The notes under the pieces were generated by a model, which worked only from the letters and a program-made list of their open reading frames with translations, did not search any database and was not told the DNA's origin. Below are positions 1 through 10,861 of a DNA stretch of 64,000 bases, in pieces (the stretch's first letter is position 1; each line of letters opens with the position of its first letter). Origin of the DNA: Gnetum montanum. Taxonomy: Eukaryota; Streptophyta; Gnetopsida; Gnetales; Gnetaceae. The stretch spans positions 548,414 through 612,413 of the forward strand of contig MNCI01028444.1 in the NCBI GenBank assembly GCA_015680685.1, given 5' to 3'. Made by a program: the position numbers and the translations under genes.

Positions 1-57
1 ACTTGGAACATGAGTTCAAGAAAAATTTACTTACTGGAAAGAATATACAAAACCTAG

Positions 58-870
58 ATGTTGAATGTTACAAAGGAAAGAGATTTGAGTTTCAAGCAAA
101 ACTTGTTAACATGTCTAAGAAATAATTTGGACAATTTTGCTTGGTCTTATGATGATCTTAAAGCTTTTAGGCAAGATGTGATGACACATAAAATTCCTTT
201 AATAGAAGATTGTAAAATAGTCAAACAAAAACAAAGGAAATTTAATCCATCATTTGAACCAGCTATGGAAGCCGAAATCAAGAAGTTGTTGCAAGCATGA
301 ATCATATATCTAGTACGATATTTAACATGGCTTGCTAACCTTGTTCCAGTGAGAAAGAAAAATGGTGATATAAGGCTTTGTGTAGACTTCAGAAATCTGA
401 ATGATGCCTCAAAAAATAATAAGTATCCACTTCCAAGAATTGATGAAATGTTGATTAAAGTCTCAGGTTGTCAAATATATTCTTTCTTAGATGGTTTTTC
501 AAGTTATAATCAAATCATGGTAGATAAGAATGATAGATACAAAACAAAATTTATCACCAAATGGGGAACTTTCGCTTACCAAAGAATGCCTTTTGGATTA
601 TCAAATGCTGGAGCTACTTTCCAAAGAGCAAGGGATTTAGCATTTAAGGATTTATTAGGAAAATTCGTGATGGTTTAATTGGATGATATTACAATATTCT
701 CAAAGAAAAAAGAAGACTATATTAATCATCTCTGGCAAGTTTTCAATAGATGTCGTGAGTTTGGTATTTCATTAAATCCTAAGAAGTGTATCTTCGGGGT
801 TAAATCTGGAAGTTTATTAGGCCATGTGATATGTCAAGAAGGAATTGCCATAGACAATTCCCGAATCTAA
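58..870 (+). pseudogene. E1 reverse transcriptase domain (broken)
   Basis: The RT copies element RNA into DNA. Visible parts in order: linker with FAWSYDDLK (about 140-170), fingers with RKKNGDIRLCVDFRNLN (from 352), palm with SFLDGFSSYNQI, RMPFGLSNAGATFQ, then a catalytic motif reading V-stop-L-D-D at 673-687. The tyrosine of the usual YLDD box is replaced by TAA (676-678). Further in-frame stops fall at 298-300 and 868-870. The downstream part has NPKKCIFGV and LLGHVICQEGI, typical of the thumb. It cannot make an active enzyme. Length and spacing otherwise match a full gypsy RT. Confidence 0.9.
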
Positions 871-1610
871 TTAGTACAGAATATTGAACATCCCACAAGT
901 AAGAAATCTCTTAGATCTTTCTTTGGGAAGATAAGCTTTGTGAAAAAGTTCATCCCTGGGTTTACTGAAATTACCAAGCCTTTGATGCATATGCTAAAAA
1001 AGGATGTCCAAGTAGAAAAAACACTAGAATCAGAAAGAGATTTATTAGAAATTAAAAATGCTATACAAGAGGCTCCATATTTGGTGAAACCTAGGCTAAA
1101 AGAAGATTTTTGATTATATTCTTTTGCTTCGAATATTTCTATCGCTGCTGTTTTAACATAAAAAGATGATGAAGGTCAAGATGAACCAATTGGATTTTTT
1201 GGATATCAGTTAAAAGGTTCAAAATTAAATTATTCAGACTTAGAGAAACAATCATTTGTAGTCATCAAAGCACTTCAGCATTTTAAATATTATTTGGAAA
1301 GTTCATTACTCCACATTATGCTAATTGAACCTGCAGTCAAGCGATTCCTAGCCCAAAATGAGATTGGATTAAAAAAAGGAAAATGGCTTATAAAGTTGCA
1401 AAGTTTCAGATTTTCTTTGGAAATATGCAAAAAAATTAAGGGAATGGGATTAGCCAAGTTAATGACTAGAGAAAGTGAAGTGTGTACACTTGACACCCAT
1501 GAAGAGAATTGGTATGATGAAATTCTCAAATTTCTAAATACAAGAAAAATCCCAAATAATTTAACTACAAGTCAAAAGATATCTTTATTCAAAATAGCAT
1601 GAAGATTCGT
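871..1610 (+). pseudogene. E1 connection and RNase H region (broken)
   Basis: Continues the pol frame. It shows the RT-RNase H connection (SLRSFFGKISFVKKFIPGF, KPLMHMLKKD), then RNase H-like segments YSFASNISIAAVLT, YQLKGSKLNYSDLEKQ and FVVIKALQHFKYYL. In-frame stops at 1111-1113, 1159-1161 and 1600-1602. Most fit a single C-to-T change (CAA to TAA before KDDEG, CGA to TGA before RFVVKDG). The role would be RNA removal from the RNA:DNA hybrid. No separate start codon is expected, because this is part of a polyprotein. Confidence 0.82.
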
Positions 1611-2742
1611 TGTTAAAGATGGTATATTATATAGAAAGGATTTTCGAGGGATTTTATTGGAATGTTTTCATAATGATCAAATTAGTTTTATTTTGGAACA
1701 ATTTCATGATCATTTGAATTTATTTTATGAATCCCCTAAGTTGACTATGCAACATATACTTCGATATGGATATTACTGGCCTTCCATGTATTAAGACATT
1801 AGTTCAAGGATTCAAAATTGCTATAAATGTCAAATTCATGGGCCTAAGATTAAAAAGGCTAGAGCCCCTTTAAAGCTAGTAGTTGCAGATAGACCATTTC
1901 AGCAATGGGGTTTGGATTTTATCGGTACAATTACTCCTTCAAGAGCTAGACACAAGTTTATTCTCATGGCTACTAATTATTTTCCTAAATGGTCTGAAGC
2001 AAAGGCTCTAAGAGGAATTTTAGCATCAAATGTGATTAAGTTTTTAGAAGACCACATTCTAAGTAGATTTGGTCTACCCGAAGTGTTAGTATCAGACAAT
2101 GGACCCACCTTCAAATCTGAAGAATTTATTAAATGGACATCAGAAAAATCTATTTTTTTATTTTCCTCATCAAATTATGATCCTCAAGGAAATGGACTAG
2201 CAGAATCCACCAATAAAAAGCTTATCGCTTATATCAAGAAATCAATGGATGGGAATCCAGGAAATTGGATTGATTATCTACAATCCGCATTATGGTAAGA
2301 TCGAATTAGATTTAAGAAAGCTATTGGGACATCACCATATAACTTAGTTTATGATTTTCCAGCAAGAATTACAAATAAGATTGTAAGCTCAGCTTCCGAA
2401 TTTGTACAAAGATATAGTGAAAAAATCTATAAAGATAAAAGTTTCATGACTTTGCTTATTAAAAGAGAAGCTAAAGTAGATAAAGCAAGAGATAATTTGT
2501 TATAGAATACCTCTCAAGTTAAAAGATGGTCTGATAGGAAAGCTCTGAAAAGAACTTTCAAGACAGGGGACCTTGACCTATTATGGAATATGAAGAAACC
2601 TAACAAGTTTACACCAACATGGATTGGTCCCTTTCAAATTAAAAAGCAACTATTAGAGGATACTTACAAATTATCAACTTTGGATGGCATGGAATTACAA
2701 TTTCCATATAATGTTTTGCATATAAAACATTATTTGGGATAA
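1611..2742 (+). pseudogene. E1 integrase domain (broken)
   Basis: Integrase inserts the cDNA into the genome. The zinc-binding part is seen as HDHLNLFYESPKL followed by CYKCQ (1704-1850). The catalytic DDE residues are visible in LDFIGTI (about 1912), VSDNGPTF (about 2092) and GLAES (about 2200). The C-terminal part includes RWSDRKALKRTFKTGDL and ends HYLG-stop at 2740-2742, the natural end of pol. In-frame stops at 1792, 2296 and 2503 make it a pseudogene. Frame is preserved throughout. Confidence 0.88.
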
Positions 2743-2927
2743 TTACATACAGCTTGAAGATATCCTTACACAAAATAATATATGTATATACTATTAGGTA
2801 TAACATTACTAGGAATATAGTATTAATTATCATGTTTAATTATGCTATTGGTATATAATTAGATAAGTAGATAGTATATTATAATAGTAAATATAATTAG
2901 AAAATAGTTTTCCTTCAAGTGAGGCAA

Positions 2928-3101
2928 GTGGAAGCCTACAAGTGAAACAAGTGGAATTCTACAAGTGTGACAAGTGGAGAAGGTGACTCATCCACCACTT
3001 AGTGAGGATTGTGACAAATGGTTAGAATGCCTAAAAAGAAGGAAACTTGGTTGAAGACTCTTGGGGGGAATTTCAAATTTCTAGCACCTATAAAAAGAGG
3101 A
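2928..3101 (+). promoter_or_regulatory. LTR promoter: ACAAGTGG repeats plus TATA box
   Basis: Several imperfect copies of an AAGTGGA/ACAAGTG unit (AAGTGGAAG, ACAAGTGAAACAAGTGGAA, CTACAAGTGTGACAAGTGG) end about 100 bases before CCTATAAAAAGAGG. Repeated short motifs just upstream of a TATA box are usual for LTR enhancers. No transcription data; inferred from sequence only. Confidence 0.45.
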
Positions 3102-3313
3102 TTGGGTTGCTTAGGATTTCTTCATCTTTCAATTCAGGTTGAGTATAGAGCAAGTAAGAGAGAGCTAATTTGAAAGAGGAGATGGAGTTTGGGAGAGCGA
3201 TGAGAAAGCCTTTTATTCCATCTGTGATGGGATGTTGCCTTGAACATGTGATGAAGGCTTACCTAAAAGCTAGATCATGTGGAGCTCCGAAAGAGTGTCC
3301 TTTCATGGCTTAG

Positions 3314-3685
3314 TTGTCCGATAAATTCTGTTTCCTCATGAGAGGTTTAGAGATAGAGTCGAATGTTTGGGGGCAATATCAAGATTGCACCAAAGAAGAG
3401 GAGAGGGGAGAAGAGCAACCAACGAATGAGGAGTCATGGGAAGAGGCCTTTGTCTCCCAAGAGGAACATGAAGGACCCAATGGAGAAGAACAGAAGAGCT
3501 CATCTGAAAAAGAAAATGAAAGGAGTGCTGAAGGAAAAGCTCCAGTAGATCAAGTTGAGAGCTCCACCAAGCCAGAGAACAATAGAACAGCCTTCATCAC
3601 GTCAAAAATTTCCTATGAAATAGTTAGAGATATGAGGATTCCTACTAGAGTAACCCTCACAATTCAGTTTCCATCTCAAGAATAG
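3314..3685 (+). CDS. Small acidic Glu/Ser-rich ORF in E1 3' region
   Basis: Open frame of 123 codons from ATG at 3314 to TAG. The middle is very rich in Glu, Ser, Gln and Lys (about residues 25-90) with no recognisable fold. The tail (ITSKISYEIVRDMRIPTRV) is less biased. It sits after a TATA-like box inside the probable LTR, so it could be a chance ORF in purine-rich leader sequence. No function can be given. Confidence 0.25.
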   Translation: MSDKFCFLMRGLEIESNVWGQYQDCTKEEERGEEQPTNEESWEEAFVSQEEHEGPNGEEQKSSSEKENERSAEGKAPVDQVESSTKPENNRTAFITSKISYEIVRDMRIPTRVTLTIQFPSQE

Positions 3686-3960
3686 TCCATGAAGGACTTC
3701 CTAAAGTACAGTTTATTGTTGTTTTTCTTAGGAATGACGTTTTTATACCATCAAACCTTATGTTTGATGAGAATTTTCCTCCAAAAATATTTCTATTTAG
3801 CTGTGAAAATTTAATGAAAGTTTCAGTATGTTTCAGTTTTAAATTGAGGCTGCATAAGTTTCCTTAAGCTTTTAAGGGAGCAGAAATGTTGGTACATTTG
3901 GCCATTTCATGGAGTAGGTTGGCAGGATTAAATTGGTTAAGAGTTTTTGGAGAAGTAGCA

Positions 3961-5530
3961 AAAATTTTAGTTTGAGAGAAAAAGAATAACTTAACAATAG
4001 CATTCTTTTAATTTAAGGAAAAAATATATAGGAGCACCATTCCTATAGTAAGCTTATGAATCTCTGAGTATTGCATTTTACAAGGTAGCAATATAGATAT
4101 ATAAATATATTATGATACACTAAGGCTTTACGGAACCAGAGTCTAGCGGGATTATGGAGGAAGTCCAATTTTTATATGTATCATTTATATGATATGAATA
4201 TGTAGCAAATCCAAGAGCATCTCAATTAAAATTAGTTTTGTATCCATGTTATTTTGGGAAAGCATATCTCTGCAGCAACACAAATTCAGCAGTTCGGTGG
4301 TGTAGGGTAAAATTATTTCTCCTATGAATCATCTCAAATTTGTGGCTGAAATAGAATTCTAGGGGGAAGACTTCCATACGGCCATCACGTGTATATTGCT
4401 TAAATAGGAAATTAATGTAAAAATGTAGAGGTAAAAAACTGGAATAGCAATCGTAACTAATTGACCTATCATCCTCGTCCTCCATGTCTTCTTCTCACAC
4501 GACCGTGCCAAGGAACCTGCACATATTATTCAGATCAAAATATTGGATACTTCAGGGTTTCAATATTTGCAATCCACTCACCAAAAAATTTCTGTCGCGC
4601 CCTCAGAAACCCTAAGCAATGGAGGCAGTGAAGGCATTGGCATCTGGAAATGGTTTCTCAACATCCTGGCACTCGTTAGCGGACGTTTAAATCTACAGTA
4701 TCCACAGCAGCAGGCCATGGGCAGTGATGACCACCGTTGCTACTGTATTAGAAAGCCCTTGTTCCACATGGAGGTTTGGCCTGTACGACGTGGAGGTCTG
4801 GCCGTAAGGGCCTCTACGCTACCTCGCGCACCACCCTACTGGTTTTTGTGCTGTTCCACGTGCTACCAAACCTTATTCCTCTACGCTAATTTAGTTTAAC
4901 TTAGCAAATTTTGTGCTCACGTGCCTAGGGCTCTGCCATGGCCAAGAGCACCTTGAGAAATACAGGTAAAAACAGATGAAGTTCATTGCCGCAACAATGA
5001 CGTAAATAGAAACAACATCACGGCTGGGAACTCATTTCAAAAATTTCAGGTGGTTAAAAATGTAAATCACAAATATCATTTGCTCCTGGAACTTGTAATC
5101 TAAAATTACCAAAAACAACAGCAGTGCTCGATGCCGACGCATTCATCTCCACCGTTGCCAATCCACCAAGTGTGGCAACTGAGACATATGCACAACTGAA
5201 TCAGTAGAACTAGGAGATGTTTTAGTCGATGCTGATAAATCAGAGTTGTAGTTTATTCTGAAGAAACCGTCATCGCTGAAGAAAAATAAAACCTGAATGC
5301 ACGAATTGAAGTCACAAAAAATAAAATTCTAATTTCACATGGTCCGATGGTAAAAAGATAATTTCAGAAATTTCTCACATATGGAACCCTTGTTAAAGAC
5401 CTGACATTAATTTAATTATCCAAAGTGAATTACTAAGGTTTTATACACAATGGGCAATTAAAAAATAACAATTGTATGAAGCTCTCATAATATTGAGATC
5501 TTAGATTTATTTTTCAAAATTATTATATAG
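3961..5530. other. Unassigned sequence with two weak ORF starts
   Basis: No retroelement coding is visible. On the minus strand an ORF of 78 codons starts at 4485 (MEDEDDRS...) and ends at 4249. On the plus strand ATG 4619, in a good context (AAGCAATGGAGG) after ACCCTAAG, opens a 23-codon frame (MEAVKALASGNGF...) ending at 4690. The block 4500-4900 is richer in G+C than its surroundings. It could be a relic of a host gene's 5' end or a captured exon; I recognise neither peptide. The rest (4900-5530) shows nothing. Confidence 0.25.
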
Positions 5531-6790
5531 GTTGTTGCCTATAAATATGCATGTTAGCATGATTTTCTCCTAACTTCCCAACTTCCTAACTTGTTGAGCA
5601 AGTAATATCTCCTAACTTGTTGGTAAGTTATAACTTCCTTACTTGGGAGAGAAGTTAGCTAAGATATTTTAGAATTTAACTACCTTTTGAAACCTATAAA
5701 AAGGCTTCAAGGGTTAGTAGAAAAAAAAAGGACTTTTGGGGGAGACTCCTAGCTCTTACTTGGAGACACACTTTGGAGCTTTGGAAAAGCTTTGTAAAGA
5801 AGAAATTGTAAAAGATTGCTTGTAAGATGACTTGCTAAAGAAAGGATTTCAGCCTCTTTTTCATAGTCTTGTGAGTTATGATTATTGTTTTTTATTTTTT
5901 TTAAACTGTTTAGCTAGTGGTTTAAATAGTATCATGCTCGACAAGTAATTTTGGGATTTTTAGATTACTCTTATTGTTTCTTGTTGCATAATAAAAGATT
6001 TCTATTAAATTTTTTCCATAGAAGCGCTTATGTTTGAAAACCTTAAGAGCATTTTAGTAGTGAATTTGATTATTATGCAATGTATAAGAACTGCTATTGA
6101 GATTATTGTAAGAGGGCCTCTACTTGTAGTCAAGCTGTTGAACGATTCAATAGTCAAGAGGGTTTAGAAAATCTTTGGTATTTTGATGGGACCAGAATAG
6201 CTTTTTTTATCTTTAAAGTGAATCTCCATGGTATTTCAATCAGAAATTGTCAAGTCTTTTGAAGGTTCTGTTGAATGCAATTGTTGACATCCATTATCTA
6301 GCCAAAATGGAGTTTCGTATGTGATAGTTTACACAGCAATTTTTTGGTAGCATAGTAGGATTGTCTTGAAGAAATTGCTTATTTGAGCCTTAGAAGTTTG
6401 ATCAATTCGTAGATATTGAATTTGGGATAGCTTTATTGTGAAGTGTTTACTCGTATCATTTTACCTTGTTTAAACATTTGAGGTCTTAACACAAATTTGC
6501 TTTCTTTTCTGTCTATTTCCATTGAATCTTGCTCTATTTCTAGGAATCTTGCTCTATTTCTAATTTTCTTGTGGAACTATCTCTTTCTTTGGGGAAAATT
6601 AGAAGTAGATTTGTGGAGTTGTGCCCAAATGTTTTTGCAAAATTTTATTTGTTACAAGTAGGTATTATAAGGACTGCATAGACTAGGAAATTGAATAAAA
6701 TAGAAACTCTCAATAACTCACAGTACTTGGCAAAGTTGGCTAAATCTCTTTAAGATAAGTCATTTGTAGTTCACACACAACACAATCGTT
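5531..6790 (+). repeat. LTR-like sequence of another family
   Basis: The motif CCTAACTTGTTG / CCTAACTTC is repeated several times at 5570-5660 (with TAACTTCCTTACTTGGGAG), followed by a TATA box CCTATAAAAAGGC (about 5693-5705) and a purine-rich leader. This resembles a U3-R region. A CA-rich stretch near 6770-6830 may be close to the end. No partner copy or coding region is seen, so it may be a solo or truncated LTR; the edges are guesses. Confidence 0.35.
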
Positions 6791-6951
6791 TCATTTTTGA
6801 CAACCGCACATCGCAACAGCACACACACATACTGACATTAACTACTGAGTCTATTTAGAGGTATCTAGGCCTTAGTGTTACCATAGACCAGTAAGCACCT
6901 AAATCTTGTTCGAGGACACTCGTTGGCGGTCGCATCCCAAATGGTCGGCAA

Positions 6952-7441
6952 CAATTACCATGTGTAGATCCTAGGTACACCATTGGGATACCAAGTAGTC
7001 ACACTTAAATGCTCATAATCAAGTTGTACTCATTCCGCATTACTAAGAAATAAGGGTGAGAGAGAAAATAGTAAATAACATTTAAATAAATAAATAATTA
7101 AACAACAAAGTGAATGCTACAATGATGAAGTAATCTTGATTTTTATTGTCAGTCATGTGCACATCCAAGTATGTCACACTCAAATAAAGAATGTCGTACA
7201 ATTACATTCACCACACTACGGGCAAACATGGGAAAAATAATCTATCTTTGGAGTGGTCAAACTGCCAAAACTTTGCTACTTCTATTCTAGGATTATAAAC
7301 AAGGGAGAGATGCTTCTTATTTATAGACATTGCAATGGACTGTGATATCGCGTACGCGATATCGTAGGGAAGATGTGATATCGTGTACGTGATATTGCGA
7401 TGGACATGATATCGCAGCCAATGTGATATCACGTCCCATCA
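6952..7441 (-). repeat. E2 3' LTR, truncated
   Basis: Matches the inner part of 14760-15245 in order, down to the shared terminal CCCATCA at 7441. The left portion, which should start TGATGAGCAGCGAG, is missing: homology begins around 6952 (ATTACCATGTGTAGATCC). Contains a TATA box (reverse strand, near 7317-7325) and the palindromic cassette. 6672-6951 does not match the LTR. Confidence 0.8.
7341..7436. promoter_or_regulatory. E2 palindromic U3 cassette (3' LTR)
   Basis: The perfect 20-base palindrome GATATCGCGTACGCGATATC lies at 7344-7363. Three diverged GATATC-type copies follow before the LTR end. In element orientation the cassette lies between the LTR start and the TATA box, the enhancer position. 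Confidence 0.8.
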
Positions 7442-7456
7442 TACCCCCACAACTGA
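7442..7456 (-). promoter_or_regulatory. E2 polypurine tract (3' PPT)
   Basis: On the minus strand it reads TCAGTTGTGGGGGTA and abuts the LTR start TGATGGGA. The same box abuts the LTR in E4, E5 and E8. It would prime plus-strand DNA synthesis. Confidence 0.7.
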
Positions 7457-7592
7457 ATAAAAACTCGTCCTCAAGTTATAGTGATTACACAGTGGATAGG
7501 TATGGGATTATTAATGGAATAAGAAATGAAACAATGCCACAGTATGGGAAGACACAATACAAAAAAATACTACAACTACAAAAATGTGGAAC

Positions 7593-10380
7593 TCATGTAG
7601 TTCCTGGTAGTGGTGGCTCCTCCATGGGTGCTTTCCCTTTGTCTTGTGCTTCAAGCTTTGAAGCTTGATGGCGTTGAAGTATGGCCTGGATCTTCTCCTC
7701 TTCAGTTCGAGGATCTTGTGTCATCCATGCGAGTGTTTTGATGTTTGACGGAGTCGGCACCTCCGACGGACAGGGTAGTTGCGGGAACATCTGGTTGGCT
7801 TTGACATACCATGCCACGAACACCCGTCGTTCCTCTTCATAGGCTCTAGCTTTTTCCTTGTATTCATAAAGATCTGTTAGCCATTGAGCTAAGTTAGTTG
7901 CAACATCTTTCTATCCTTGGTAGCTTTCTTTTACCACCTCAAGTTCAGAATTTGCAACATCTAATTTCTCAACTAGCTTCTTGTGCTCTGCAAATTTTGC
8001 TTCATATTTGAGATGGGTAGAAGCTACCTACTACTCGAGCTCTAACCTTGGGTGCCCTACTGTTAACATGGCAAGGTTGGCATATCTAAGGTTTTCCAAC
8101 TCCATCTATTCTGTCAAGTCCTAGATCTACAGGTCCCGATTTTTAGCTTTTGCTTGGGGGGCGAAGGTGTAAGTGTGCAATATGGCCCTCCAATCAGTTT
8201 GTTGAGCACTGATAATGTTGATTTGAGCCTTGGCCATATGGATCTTCTTCTCTAGGATCTTTTTATACATCCCCATCTGATCACGAAAATGCTCCTTCAG
8301 CTTCTCGTGTCGTTTAGCCTCATTCTACCACGCGCTTATCTCTATTGTTGATTTTTGTTGAACAGCGTGTACCTCCTCCATTGAGAGGTTTGATTCTCTC
8401 TGGCTAAACGGCTTACATCTCGGTTGACCTGGATAAATTTTTCTTGTAGTTGATGAAAGTGTTCATCGAGAATGTTTTCTTGTTTCTCTATAGCAGTCAA
8501 CCAAAGATTATCTGCAACCAACTGCTTATTTTCTTCTTCTAACATCTTGAGTGTCTTAAGATGCACATGGGTTTGCACCTGTGATGCGGAGGCATCCCAA
8601 ACAATCATCTCCTTTTCTCCTACCACCTTCTTATTCTCTGTTGTTAATTTTGTTAGCTGCTCCATTCTAAAATTTTCTAGTTGGTCTGCGGGAACAAATT
8701 GTAGAGGATCCCGCTATGCTGCTTGTAAGGCCACGAGATGCTCTTGTAATTTCTACACTTCAGCTTCAGCATGCTTGGCCCTCACTTCGAATATGACTAG
8801 CTTTCCCTTTTTGGAAATGAGGTCTAATTGAATTGTTGTGAAATCTTGAGGGATGTCAAATAGAGACGTCATTACTTATCCTGTTTGAAGCAATCTATCA
8901 AGTACATCCTCATGTTCTGTAGGAGTCATTGAGGTCCCAGCAAGAGTTTGAGCATCCTGTGCTCTTGAGAGATCTACTGGTGGCACAACAGGTACATTAA
9001 AGGATTTCTTGATGCGGTTAGTGACCACTTTAGTAGCTCTTGTAGCATTCTGGTATTACATGACCATAATAGTGGCCCCTTCACCAGTATCTAACTACAC
9101 TTGAAAAGATGTCACGTTTCTTGAGATCTGTTGCAAGCATCTGCTTTCCCCTTCTCCTATTTGAATTGATAATTCACCCCTTGTGTGATCTACTAAAACT
9201 ATAGGCTGACTGGCATCATTGATGACGCAGAAAAGGTTTGCATCATCATGACTTCCCCAACTGACCATCTCAGTGATGGCCCTAAGATGGCTCATTGACG
9301 GTTTGTAGTCTTGCAGCGGGGTAGCTGATCCTGACCTATGCCAAGTCTTGCTTCTTATTGTTGGCTAGGACCTGTGGTTGGAGGTTGATTGGGTCCTGCA
9401 AGTTGAGTTGCAGGTGGTCTAGTCATCTATTCTTCTTCTTCATTTGGTCTCAGCTCTTTCCCAGTGCTCTTTCTTGGAGCTAATGCCTTTAGTAATTTGG
9501 CATAAGAAGCATTCTGGGCTTTTCAGAGGATGTCATTAGTGTACCTCTAAATACCAGCCTGTTGGCACAATTTTCTGATAAGACAGGGGAAGAGCAGCGC
9601 CATCTTCCTTGACTTCTGTTCTTCAAATCGCCTTAGGATCTTCGTCAAATATAGATGGGGAAGGTTAGCGTTAACCTTTTCCATCAACACTGCACATCCT
9701 CTGGCCGCATACATTGATATTATTTTCAAGCCTTTTGTGGGAAAGAGATGATAGGTTCCAATTTTGAAATAAACTCTCTCTTTCATCATTAATTCACCAA
9801 ATGCTTTGTCTCTGTCATAAGCCTTTTCTAACCAATCCTTTCGCATATCGGGATCTGAATGGGTGGATAACCGAGCAATGTGGGGCCCTGAGTTTGGAAG
9901 GTTTAACACTTCTGAAATTACCTACGTAGAGAAGTCAACTGTCACACCATATATGTTGACCATGGTGCCTTACTCCCTATTTTTCTAGAACTGGTATGTT
10001 TTACCTAAGTACCAGGCACCACTTTCAGAGAGGATAGGCCATAAGGGAGATCCTTTGAGGTGATCCCTAACAGCCTCAGGAGAAAACTCTACAAAAGATT
10101 CGAAGTTTAGCTCCACAATCACCACAGCGAATGTGGACTTCTCATGGATAGCCTGAACACATTCTGGGACCAACGTGAGTTGTTGTCCTGGTTTAGGCGC
10201 AGCAGCAGCTCCTCCTTCTACCTTCCTGGACCATTTGGTAGGAGGTTCATCTTGATGGATGCTGAATGATTGCACCTCCTATTCTGCTTGCTGTCTGGCA
10301 GGACCTTGTCTTCCACCTCTACGAGCTCGTTTCATTCCACCTTGAACAGGACCCTCCTACTGTGCATGTTTCAGGGCCAT
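7593..10380 (-). pseudogene. E2 extra ORF (ORF2), conserved N-domain plus coiled coil
   Basis: Starts at ATG 10380 (MALKHAQ) directly after a CAG acceptor-like site and ends at TGA near 7593 (PPLPGTT). About 2.79 kb with several in-frame stops. Order: basic/Gly-rich N-terminus; conserved block with VEFSPEAVRDHLKGSPLWPI and GAWYLGKTYQF (10100-9990); block with YFKIGTYHLFP and LFPCLIRKLCQQAGI (9800-9550); a strand-rich block with HTRGELSIQIGEGE (about 9170); then long heptad-type coiled coil (8800-7900, e.g. MLEEENKQLVADN); Pro-rich C-end. Homologues occur in E3, E6 and E8 at near-equal length. The LIRKLC..AG block recalls the 'putative plant transposon protein' domain of angiosperm Athila-type ORFs; that link is from memory and unproven. 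It occupies the env position but I see no membrane segment. Confidence 0.7.
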
Positions 10381-10400
10381 CTGCAATCACACGGGCCAAG
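10370..10400 (-). promoter_or_regulatory. Splice-acceptor-like site at ORF2 start, E2
   Basis: Minus strand reads GTGATTGCAG|ATGGCCC: a 3' splice-site consensus directly against the start codon at 10380. The same arrangement is seen in E3, E4, E5, E6 and E8. A donor has not been located. Confidence 0.5.
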
Positions 10401-10664
10401 CATTAGTAAGGTTGTTTTCAAATTCAAGTTATACCTTACTGCTAACCTTAATTAACGATCTTATGTTATAATGTGTAATCGTGCCCGAAAATTGTCATAA
10501 TGGGTCTTGTGACTTAGGTGGTTTCCATTTTAATCTCCAGATGTACCTAAGGTCATATGATTTTTGGCATGGTTATTCTAAGTGTTAAGTTAATTACCCT
10601 AACTGATGTCCTTTGGGTGATGATAAATTTCAAAAATTTTAGGCACCTTTCGGCTAGTGTCTCT

Positions 10665-10678
10665 CTCCCATGACTAAA
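10665..10678 (-). promoter_or_regulatory. E2 internal PPT-like box II
   Basis: Minus strand reads TTTAGTCATGGGAG, close to the true PPT box, about 285 bases before the ORF2 start. Equivalent boxes are at 20478 (E3), 27449 (E4) and 41481 (E5). Confidence 0.5.
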
Positions 10679-10861
10679 CTAAACACTTCAGGTTCAAGCA
10701 GGTTCAAATGGAATTAAAATCGGAGCACCAGTGCGCAAGATATGAGTGAAAAAGCAAGGGTCAAGCAATCGCAAGTCATAGAGAAAAATTTCAAAAACTC
10801 CCCTCACGTGAATGAAAAAATGATGCTAAGTGTTGTGGTGGAGGTACCTATTGATAGGAAA

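Larger units (their letters stand above)
1..2743 (+). mobile_element. E1: degraded Ty3/gypsy retrotransposon, pol half
   Basis: Continuous homology to RT, RNase H and integrase in the order of Ty3/gypsy elements. From 58 to the terminal stop at 2740-2742 the whole region stays in one reading frame. It is broken only by nine in-frame stops (298, 676, 868, 1111, 1159, 1600, 1792, 2296, 2503), with no frameshift. Gag and the 5' LTR lie left of the window. The sequence type (FAWSYDDLK region, VSDNGPTFK, NGLAES) differs from the Athila-like family in the rest of the window, so this is a separate lineage, perhaps Tat-like. Family is sure; lineage is tentative. Confidence 0.9.
2744..3960 (+). repeat. 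Probable 3' LTR sequence of E1
   Basis: Directly after the pol stop the sequence turns AT-rich, then shows tandem short repeats around ACAAGTGGAA (2928-2985) just before a strong TATA box CTATAAAAAGAGG (about 3089-3101). This is the U3/R layout of an LTR. The right edge is not resolved because the partner LTR is outside the window. A Glu/Ser-rich ORF (3314-3685) lies inside. Confidence 0.5.

Noticed and set aside
7320-7440. Palindromic repeats as a CRISPR array or satellite
   Set aside because: Units are irregular, have no unique equal-length spacers, and recur at the same spot in LTRs of a plant retrotransposon.
8472-8831. 119-codon plus ORF inside E2 (Cys/Ser-rich)
   Set aside because: It is the antisense shadow of the coiled-coil part of ORF2, which is conserved in four elements on the minus strand.
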